NCBI GenBank assembly: GCA_964595655.1
Contig: CAZQQV010000045.1
Location: 1-11,527 of the forward strand
DNA from: Caldimicrobium sp964595655
Lineage (GTDB): Bacteria; Desulfobacterota; Thermodesulfobacteria; Thermodesulfobacteriales; Thermodesulfobacteriaceae
Length of the DNA: 11,527 nucleotides
Direction: 5' to 3'
How positions within the stretch are numbered: the stretch's first letter is position 1; the number at the start of each line of letters is the position of its first letter. Positions 6,581 through 11,527 of this stretch are shown here, in pieces. A program made the translations under genes and the position numbers. The notes below the pieces were generated by a model. It made no database searches. It was not told the DNA's origin and saw only the letters and a program-made list of their open reading frames with translations.

Positions 6581-6801
6581 GATTCACTTTCAGGGAAGGG
6601 AAATTCAATTACCCTCTCCTGATTAGAAATAGCTCTTTCTTCCATTGATCTTTCCATGAAGTCATCTATGGTTAAAAAGGGCTCTTCTGCGATAGGTGGA
6701 AAAATGCCGAGTTTTTCAATTTCAGAGCCCATATCCGCCCCACATCTTGGACAGGTCTTTAATTCTTCTGAAAAGAAATAGGAACACTTAGGACATCTCA
6801 T
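6577..6801 (-). CDS. Small double-CxxC zinc-ribbon protein, unknown role, coupled to secA
   Basis: A 74-residue protein starting MRCPKC. Two cysteine pairs, Cys3/Cys6 and Cys17/Cys20, form a treble-clef or rubredoxin-like zinc ribbon; the rest (25-74) is acidic and probably disordered, with no membrane segment. The start codon lies inside the last codons of secA (14-base overlap) and is preceded by an excellent ribosome binding site, AAGGGAGG (6815-6808), 6 bases away, also within secA. This argues that it is a real gene translated with secA. The stop overlaps the bamD stop on the other strand. The family is not one I can name beyond zinc ribbon; RNA, DNA or protein binding are all possible. 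Confidence 0.8.
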   Translation of the reverse strand: MRCPKCSYFFSEELKTCPRCGADMGSEIEKLGIFPPIAEEPFLTIDDFMERSMEERAISNQERVIEFPFPESES

Positions 6802-9550
6802 TTTCAGCCTCCCTTAATTCTTCTCCCCTTCCACAACATTTTTTATATTTTTTGCCTGAGCCGCAGGGGCAGGGATCATTTCTTCCAATTTTTACTGCTC
6901 TTACCGGTTCATTGGTTGAGGCTTCTCTTTCAGCAAAGGGATCCTCCCGTTTGAATTCAAGACTTTTTTCATCGAGTTCTCCCTCTTCAAGAACCATCTC
7001 CTGAATGCGTTCAGCCTCCTCTCTCAATTCCACTCGGTATAGATAAGTAAGAGCAGTTTCGCGAATTCTTTTCATAAGTTCCACAAAGAGATTGAAGGCC
7101 TCTTTTTTGTATTCCTGAAGGGGATTTTTCTGCCCATAACCTCTCAGTCCCACGCTTTCTTTAACATGATCAAGCATGAGAAGATGTTCTTTCCAAAGAG
7201 AATCAATGGTGGTTAAAAGAAAGTATCTCTCAAGGTTTCTCATTAAGTCAGGCCCAATGGTTTTTTCCTTTTTTTCATAATAGGAGAGGGCCTGTTCTCT
7301 GAGAGAGGAAATAAGAGTGGACTTGTTTGCCAGAGTCTCGTCATTCAAAGCAGGCTCAAAATTAAAGATTTCTTTAAATCTTGTTTTTAGTAGGTTTATG
7401 GATTCTTCAGCAAAGTTTTTCTCCTCAGGCAGGCACTCTTGAGCCAACTCCTCGCAGGTTTCCTCAATCATGGAAATAATCCAGTCTCGGATAGATTCAC
7501 TCTTGAGAATTTCTTTCCTTTGAGAATAGATGGTTTCTCTTTGCTTGTTCATCACATCATCATATTCAAGAAGGTGTTTCCTTATTTCAAAGTGATAGGC
7601 CTCAACCTTCTTTTGAGCCTGTTCAATAGCCTTGGTAAGCCAGGGATGTTCGAGGGCCTCTCCCTCTGGAAGCCCAAGCTTTTCCATAAAGGTTTTCAAT
7701 TTGTCTGAGCCAAAAAGTCTCAAAAGATCATCTTCAAGGGAAAGGAAAAATCTGCTTGCTCCAGGATCCCCCTGCCTTCCTGCCCTTCCTCTCAATTGGT
7801 TGTCAATGCGCCTTGATTCATGTCTTTCTGTTCCTATGATATAAAGACCCCCCAGCTCTCTGACCCTTTTTGCATCTTCTTGACACTCAAGATATTTTTC
7901 ATAGAGAACCTTTGCCCAGTAGTCTTTGTATTTTTCTGTGGGGTCAAGCCCCTGTCTTGCCATGGCAAGAACTTCATTCCAGGCCCTCTCTGGAATCTCT
8001 GATAGGTCATAGCCCTCTGCCTCAAGCTGAGCTTTTGCAAGTCCCTCGGGATTTCCTCCAAGAAGAATGTCAACTCCCCTTCCAGCCATATTGGTGGCAA
8101 TGGTTACGGCAAAGGATCGTCCTGCCTGGGCAATAATTTGAGCCTCCCTTTCGTGATGTTTGGCATTCAAAACCTGATGAGGTATTTTTTTCTTTTTAAG
8201 CATCTTTGAAAGGAGCTCACTCTTTTCAATAGAGGTTGTTCCAACAAGAACAGGGCGCCCTTTTTTGTAATTTTCTTCAATTTCTTGAACCACTCTTTCA
8301 AGCTTCTCTTTGTAAGTCCTAAAAACAAGGTCAGGGTAATCAATTCTAATCATGGGTTTGTGAGTGGGAATAACCACCACATCCAGATTATAAATCTCTT
8401 TGAATTCAGCAGCCTCTGTTTCAGCTGTTCCTGTCATACCAGCAAGTTTTTCATACATTCTAAAGTAGTTCTGGATGGTGATCATAGCAAGGGTCTGATT
8501 TTCTGCCTCAATAGGCACCCTTTCTTTGGCTTCAATGGCTTGATGAAGCCCGTCACTCCAGCGCCTTCCAGGCATGAGCCTTCCAGTGAATTCATCTACA
8601 ATGATAACCTTCCCATCCTTTACCACATAATCCACATCCCTCTTGAAGAGGTGATGAGCCCTTAAGGCCTGATGGATGTGGTGAACAAGCCTCACATATT
8701 TCGGATTATAGAGATTTTTAATACCAAGAAGCCTTTCACATTCGGCAATTCCCTCCTCGGTAAGATGGGCACTTTTAGTTTTTTCATCCACGGTAAAATG
8801 AATGTCCTTTTTTAGTTTCCTTACAATCTCATCAATGTAATAATAGATATCTGTTGATTCCTCTGAGGGACCAGAGATAATTAAAGGAGTTCTTGCTTCA
8901 TCAATGAGAATTGAGTCAACCTCGTCAATGATAGCGTAATAGTGGTCTCTTTGGACCATATCTTCAAGGGAATATTTCATGTTGTCTCTGAGATAGTCAA
9001 AGCCAAATTCTGAGTTTGTCCCGTAGGTAATATCTGCCTGATAGGCCTTTTTTCTTTCGGCATCATCCATTCCGGAAACAATGTAACCCACTGTAAGCCC
9101 AAGGAATCTGTAAACAGGCCCCATCCATTCTGCATCTCTTTTAGCAAGATAGTCATTTACTGTAACAATATGAACGCCCCTTCCAGTTAGGGCATTAAGA
9201 TAAGCAGGAAGCGTTGCAACAAGGGTTTTTCCCTCCCCTGTTTTCATTTCAGCAATTTTTCCCTGATGAAGGACAATTCCACCCATAAGCTGAACATCAA
9301 AGTGCCTAAGCCCAAGAACTCTTCTTGCAGCCTCCCTCACAACTGCAAAGGCTTCAGGAAGAAGGTCATCAAGAGTTGCTCCCTTTTCAAGCCTTTCTTT
9401 AAATTCAATGGTTTTTCTTGATAGTTCTTCATCAGAAAGTTTTTGTATATCCCTTTCAAGGTCATTAATTCTCTGCACAATAGGTTTTAACTTTCTAAGC
9501 TCCCTTTCGTTTTTCGTTCCAATAATCTTAGTAATAAGCTGAGTAATCAT
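6788..9550 (-). CDS. secA: Protein translocase ATPase SecA
   Basis: A 920-residue motor ATPase that pushes unfolded preproteins through SecYEG; E. coli SecA has 901 residues. All key elements are visible: Walker A GEGKT (105-109), NDYLAKRD (132-139), TYGTNSEFGFDYLRDNM (175-191), Walker B DEVD (209-212), GRLMPGRRWSDGLHQAIEAK (323-342), MTGTAETE (372-379), ATNMAGRGVDI (485-495) and RGRAGRQGDPG (588-598). Between 500 and 562 is an insertion within the second nucleotide-binding domain, seen in various SecA proteins. The C-terminus has an intact SEC-C zinc site, CPCGSGKKYKKCC (894-906), which in other bacteria binds SecB and lipids. The start at 9550 follows AGGGGTG about 11 bases upstream. Transcribed from a 141-base leader region and coupled to the zinc-ribbon gene downstream. 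Confidence 0.98.
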   Translation of the reverse strand: MITQLITKIIGTKNERELRKLKPIVQRINDLERDIQKLSDEELSRKTIEFKERLEKGATLDDLLPEAFAVVREAARRVLGLRHFDVQLMGGIVLHQGKIAEMKTGEGKTLVATLPAYLNALTGRGVHIVTVNDYLAKRDAEWMGPVYRFLGLTVGYIVSGMDDAERKKAYQADITYGTNSEFGFDYLRDNMKYSLEDMVQRDHYYAIIDEVDSILIDEARTPLIISGPSEESTDIYYYIDEIVRKLKKDIHFTVDEKTKSAHLTEEGIAECERLLGIKNLYNPKYVRLVHHIHQALRAHHLFKRDVDYVVKDGKVIIVDEFTGRLMPGRRWSDGLHQAIEAKERVPIEAENQTLAMITIQNYFRMYEKLAGMTGTAETEAAEFKEIYNLDVVVIPTHKPMIRIDYPDLVFRTYKEKLERVVQEIEENYKKGRPVLVGTTSIEKSELLSKMLKKKKIPHQVLNAKHHEREAQIIAQAGRSFAVTIATNMAGRGVDILLGGNPEGLAKAQLEAEGYDLSEIPERAWNEVLAMARQGLDPTEKYKDYWAKVLYEKYLECQEDAKRVRELGGLYIIGTERHESRRIDNQLRGRAGRQGDPGASRFFLSLEDDLLRLFGSDKLKTFMEKLGLPEGEALEHPWLTKAIEQAQKKVEAYHFEIRKHLLEYDDVMNKQRETIYSQRKEILKSESIRDWIISMIEETCEELAQECLPEEKNFAEESINLLKTRFKEIFNFEPALNDETLANKSTLISSLREQALSYYEKKEKTIGPDLMRNLERYFLLTTIDSLWKEHLLMLDHVKESVGLRGYGQKNPLQEYKKEAFNLFVELMKRIRETALTYLYRVELREEAERIQEMVLEEGELDEKSLEFKREDPFAEREASTNEPVRAVKIGRNDPCPCGSGKKYKKCCGRGEELREAENEMS

Positions 9551-9691
9551 AAAGCTTTACACCCCTTTTCACTTAAAAATCTTGCTTTTTAAAATTTAAT
9601 CCTTTTTAAGGGTAATACAAGCTTTTCAAATGCATAAGACTTTCCTTTTTAAAGGATTACACAAAACTTGACCTTTAATATTGAAATCTCA
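9551..9691. other. AT-rich spacer between queH and secA with imperfect direct repeats
   Basis: This 141-base region is the end of the queH transcript and the leader of secA, both on the minus strand. It holds two related units, 9600-9620 and 9643-9664, and one copy of a 14-base repeat at 9577-9590. Each unit contains a short CCTT...AAGG inverted repeat, too weak (4 to 5 pairs) for a convincing terminator. I see no open frame and no clear -35/-10 pair for secA, so either secA reads through from queH or its promoter is unconventional. Confidence 0.6.
9600..9664. repeat. Two imperfect direct repeats upstream of secA (units 9600-9620 and 9643-9664)
   Basis: Both units begin with TCCTTTTTAA, continue with GGG or AGG, and end in a similar TACAA/ACACAA tail. 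Their starts are 43 bases apart, near four helical turns. They could be operator half-sites or chance similarity in AT-rich DNA. Confidence 0.35.
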
Positions 9692-10243
9692 TCAAATCTT
9701 GCTTTTTTTAAGAAAGCGCTCCTCTTCACTGAAAATGCATCCGCAATACTTTTGACGGTATATACCAAGCTCTATAGCCCGCTCTTTTCCTTCCCTATAA
9801 CCCTCTCTCCAATCCCGATAGTAAAAAGGGACCTTATAGCGATAGGAGAGTTCTTCTCCAATTTCCTTTATTAAATCGTGAAACTGAAAGGGGCTGTAAA
9901 GAAGAGTTGTTGTAAAGGCACTGGCCTTGAGTTTTTCTGCAGTTTCAGCTGTTTTTTTTAGTCTCATATAATAACAGCGCTCACACCTCTTGGGTCTTTC
10001 CCACTGAAAGGAAACCTCCTCAAGAAAAGTTCTTAATCCATAAGTTTCATCCCAGAGAATTTCAATACCCTCAATTTTTTCTACCTCTTTTAAAGCCCCA
10101 ATTCGTAACTTAAATTCCTGATAGGGATGTATATTGGGATTATAAAAGTAGCCCTTTACATTAATTCCTTCTTTTTTAAGTGTGTTTAAGGGATAGAGAC
10201 TACAGGGCCCGCAACAGATATGCAAAAGGATAAATTCTTTCAT
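9692..10243 (-). CDS. queH: Epoxyqueuosine reductase QueH
   Basis: A 183-residue iron-sulfur protein of the former DUF208 family. QueH reduces epoxyqueuosine to queuosine at position 34 of GUN tRNAs and is the non-orthologous replacement of the cobalamin enzyme QueG, common in anaerobes. The expected cysteines are all present: HICCGPC (Cys10, Cys11, Cys14), RCERC (Cys87, Cys90) and KYCGC (Cys167, Cys169), along with YNPNIHP (34-40) and YYRDW (141-145). These cysteines are predicted to bind the cluster and a second metal. The ATG overlaps the wrbA stop as ATGA, so the two are translationally coupled. Length is normal. Confidence 0.92.
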   Translation of the reverse strand: MKEFILLHICCGPCSLYPLNTLKKEGINVKGYFYNPNIHPYQEFKLRIGALKEVEKIEGIEILWDETYGLRTFLEEVSFQWERPKRCERCYYMRLKKTAETAEKLKASAFTTTLLYSPFQFHDLIKEIGEELSYRYKVPFYYRDWREGYREGKERAIELGIYRQKYCGCIFSEEERFLKKSKI

Positions 10244-10848
10244 TTTTGAAGTTTTAAGCCAATTTCTGCAAGTCTCTTTCCGAAGGCACGAAGTATGGCC
10301 TTTTCATCCTCGTCAAGTTCTCTTAAATTATCTGGGCCTGCTACATGGCCTGGCCCGTAGGGTGAGCCTCCCCCTTTGGTGGTAAAGAGGTTTTGAACTG
10401 AGTAGGGAACTCCAACAAAGATCATTCCCAGATGAAGAAGGGCTGGAAGAAGAGAAAAAATGGTCATCTCCTGGCCACCATGCAGGGTGCTTGTTGAGAC
10501 AAAGATACCTGCGGGCTTTCCTTCAAGGGCCCCTTCCTGCCATAGGGGACTCAAGCGGTCTATCTGATTTTTGAGTTGGGCTGAAACCACGCCAAAGCGG
10601 GTGGGTGTTCCAAAGGCAATGGCCCCTGCCTCACGAAAATCATCAAGGGTAACAAGGGGTACATCCTTTTGCATTTCCTTTCCCCTTTTCATATCTTCGC
10701 GGGACTCTATAATTTCTTGAGGAATAAGCTCTGGAACCGTGCGAATAACAGGCTCTGCCCCCTTCACTTCCTCAACTCCCTTGGCTACTTCCAAGGCCAT
10801 TTTGTAGGTATTACCATAGGTACTATAATATACAATCAAAACCCTCAT
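10240..10848 (-). CDS. wrbA: WrbA-type NAD(P)H:quinone oxidoreductase (FMN flavodoxin fold)
   Basis: A 202-residue flavodoxin-like protein of normal WrbA length. WrbA carries out two-electron reduction of quinones using NAD(P)H and FMN, avoiding semiquinone radicals. Visible features are the FMN phosphate loop YSTYGNTYKMA (8-18), GTPTRFGVVSAQLKNQ (80-95), STSTLHGGQE (118-127), and GGGSPYGPGHVAGP (159-172). A strong AGGGAGGG ribosome binding site lies 5 bases before the ATG. It is the first gene after the hairpin at 10891-10908 and overlaps queH downstream. A quinone-reducing role would suit the menaquinone genes in the window. Confidence 0.92.
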   Translation of the reverse strand: MRVLIVYYSTYGNTYKMALEVAKGVEEVKGAEPVIRTVPELIPQEIIESREDMKRGKEMQKDVPLVTLDDFREAGAIAFGTPTRFGVVSAQLKNQIDRLSPLWQEGALEGKPAGIFVSTSTLHGGQEMTIFSLLPALLHLGMIFVGVPYSVQNLFTTKGGGSPYGPGHVAGPDNLRELDEDEKAILRAFGKRLAEIGLKLQK

Positions 10849-10882
10849 TAGAGCCCTCCCTCGTAAAATTCCTTTCTTACCT

Positions 10883-10908
10883 AAAAACTACGCAAGCTAA
10901 AGCTTGCG
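10883..10908 (-). terminator. Hairpin with U-run after the PfpI-family gene; likely intrinsic terminator
   Basis: The perfect inverted repeat CGCAAGCT/AGCTTGCG (10891-10898 and 10901-10908) has 8-base arms and a 2-base centre. On the minus strand it is followed after 3 bases by five T residues (10887-10883). It lies 32 bases past the stop of the PfpI-family gene and before wrbA, so it could end or attenuate that transcript. The same palindrome may also be a dispersed repeat. Confidence 0.5.
10891..10908. repeat. 18-base near-perfect palindrome, possible dispersed REP-like element
   Basis: CGCAAGCTAAAGCTTGCG reads the same on both strands apart from the central AA, and is more GC-rich than its surroundings. 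Palindromes of the form GCnnGCTAAAGCnnGC flanked by GTAG/CTAC-like bases recur between genes in many unrelated bacteria; the flanks here (ACTA and ACTA) resemble that pattern. Membership is from memory of such repeats, not a search. Confidence 0.45.
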
Positions 10909-10940
10909 ACTATCAGTATTGTCTCTCCCAGGAGGGGTCT

Positions 10941-11444
10941 TTATTTCTTAAGAAGTCCAAGTAGGGCTCTCATAAAATAAGGTAAATCAGGGGGCATCCT
11001 TGAGGTAACTATCTTTCCATCAATGACTGCCTCTTTATCTTCATAATGGGCTCCTGCCTCTATAAGCTCCTTTGCAACACTTTTATAAGCGGTTGCCCTT
11101 TTCCCCTTTAGAAGCCCTGCTGAAATTAAAATTTGTGGACCATGACAGATAGCCCCTATGGGTTTCCCTGCTGAGTAAAAGGCCTTAACCACCTCAAGAA
11201 CCTTGGAATTCTCTCTCAATACAGAGGGGGCTTTTCCTCCAGGAAGAATGAGAAGATCATAAACCTCTGGGGCAACCTCCTCTATTGAGAGATTGGCTGG
11301 AACTTTATAGCCATGTTTTCCTTTTATTTCGCCTTTCTTAAGAGAGGCTATATCTACCTGAATGCCCTCTTCAACCAAACGATAAAATGGATAAAGAAGC
11401 TCGGTATCTTCAAAATTATCAGCACTTATGATTAAAGCTTTCAT
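10941..11444 (-). CDS. DJ-1/PfpI family protein (Pyrococcus PfpI-like)
   Basis: A 167-residue class I glutamine amidotransferase-like protein, matching the Pyrococcus PfpI enzyme in length (about 166) and in catalytic positions: Glu12, the nucleophile Cys100 in the elbow AICHGPQ (98-104) and His101. LILPGGKAP (65-73) forms the oxyanion side and TSRMPPDLPYF (147-157) the C-terminal loop. Members have been called proteases, glyoxalases and protein deglycases; general stress or carbonyl damage repair is the safest description. AAGGGGA lies 7 bases before the ATG. It begins 14 bases after the stop of the gene cut by the window edge, so these two are likely one transcript, ended or weakened by the hairpin downstream. 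Confidence 0.9.
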   Translation of the reverse strand: MKALIISADNFEDTELLYPFYRLVEEGIQVDIASLKKGEIKGKHGYKVPANLSIEEVAPEVYDLLILPGGKAPSVLRENSKVLEVVKAFYSAGKPIGAICHGPQILISAGLLKGKRATAYKSVAKELIEAGAHYEDKEAVIDGKIVTSRMPPDLPYFMRALLGLLKK

Positions 11445-11458
11445 GTTAGTTTCCCCTT

Positions 11459-11527
11459 CTAAAGTAAATCTCTTACAGCCTGAAGGGCTTTATCATAATC
11501 AGGATGATGGGTAATTTCTGGCACAAT
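11459..11527 (-). CDS. C-terminal end of an unknown protein (cut by window edge)
   Basis: The minus strand from the window end is open for 22 codons and stops with TAG at 11461-11459. The peptide contains PEITHHPDYDKAL and ends AVRDLL, which suggests a terminal helix. There is no motif that names a family. Its stop lies directly beside the ribosome binding site of the PfpI-family gene, the spacing expected of an operon, and this is the main support for it being real. Confidence 0.6.
   Translation of the reverse strand: MVPEITHHPDYDKALQAVRDLL

Noticed and set aside
6594..6616. Possible hairpin terminator after bamD on the plus strand
   Set aside because: An imperfect GGGAAATT/AATTACCC stem is present, but no T-run follows and it lies within the opposing gene.
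8285..8665. 126-codon plus-strand open frame inside secA
   Set aside because: It lies antisense to the highly conserved secA coding sequence, has no ribosome binding site and its peptide looks like an antisense shadow; similar frames occur throughout 7400-8140.
9668..9874. 68-codon plus-strand frame opposite queH
   Set aside because: Antisense to the conserved C-terminal part of queH, including its last cysteines, with no ribosome binding site.
10924..10937. Short inverted repeat CTCCCAGGAG near the end of the PfpI-family gene
   Set aside because: Only four pairs with a two-base loop and no T-run; the stronger palindrome 20 bases on explains termination better.

Overview
The window looks like chromosomal DNA from an AT-rich, thermophilic, anaerobic Gram-negative bacterium, most plausibly from the Thermodesulfobacteriota (a Thermodesulfobacterium or Caldimicrobium relative). 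This is inferred, not proven. The clues are two genes of the futalosine route to menaquinone (mqnB, mqnD), the oxygen-sensitive type of epoxyqueuosine reductase (QueH), outer-membrane machinery (a BamD lipoprotein, a TolQ/ExbB channel), a SecA with a SEC-C zinc tail, Lys/Glu/Phe-rich proteins and very tight gene packing. I see no phage, insertion sequence, CRISPR array, tRNA or rRNA.

Layout. Positions 1-127 hold the start of an unknown minus-strand gene. A 175-base AT-rich divergent region follows. From 303 to 4513 a plus-strand run of five overlapping or nearly touching genes encodes a two-domain sugar-1-phosphate nucleotidyltransferase/kinase (a MurU-AmgK-like fusion), a small unknown protein, MqnB, MqnD and a TolQ/ExbB proton-channel subunit. 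A second plus-strand operon with its own recognisable promoter (4518-4546) encodes thioredoxin, thioredoxin reductase and BamD (4578-6580). From 6577 to the end everything is on the minus strand. In transcription order this is the tail of an unknown gene, a DJ-1/PfpI protein, a hairpin/palindrome, WrbA, QueH, a 141-base spacer with repeats, SecA, and a small double-CxxC zinc-ribbon protein whose stop overlaps the bamD stop.

How the genes fit together. The first operon mixes cell-wall sugar salvage or activation, quinone synthesis and an ion-driven envelope motor. The second couples the cytoplasmic thiol system to outer-membrane protein assembly. SecA drives export of the same envelope proteins. 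The wrbA-queH pair overlaps by 4 bases and joins a flavin quinone reductase to an iron-sulfur tRNA-modification enzyme. Most of the window is ordinary housekeeping. The items worth a second look are the fused MurU-AmgK protein, the unknown gene wedged between it and mqnB, the TolQ/ExbB gene without a neighbouring TolR/ExbD, the zinc-ribbon gene coupled to secA, the 18-base palindrome at 10891-10908 and the repeats upstream of secA. I did not find a convincing undescribed multi-gene system.
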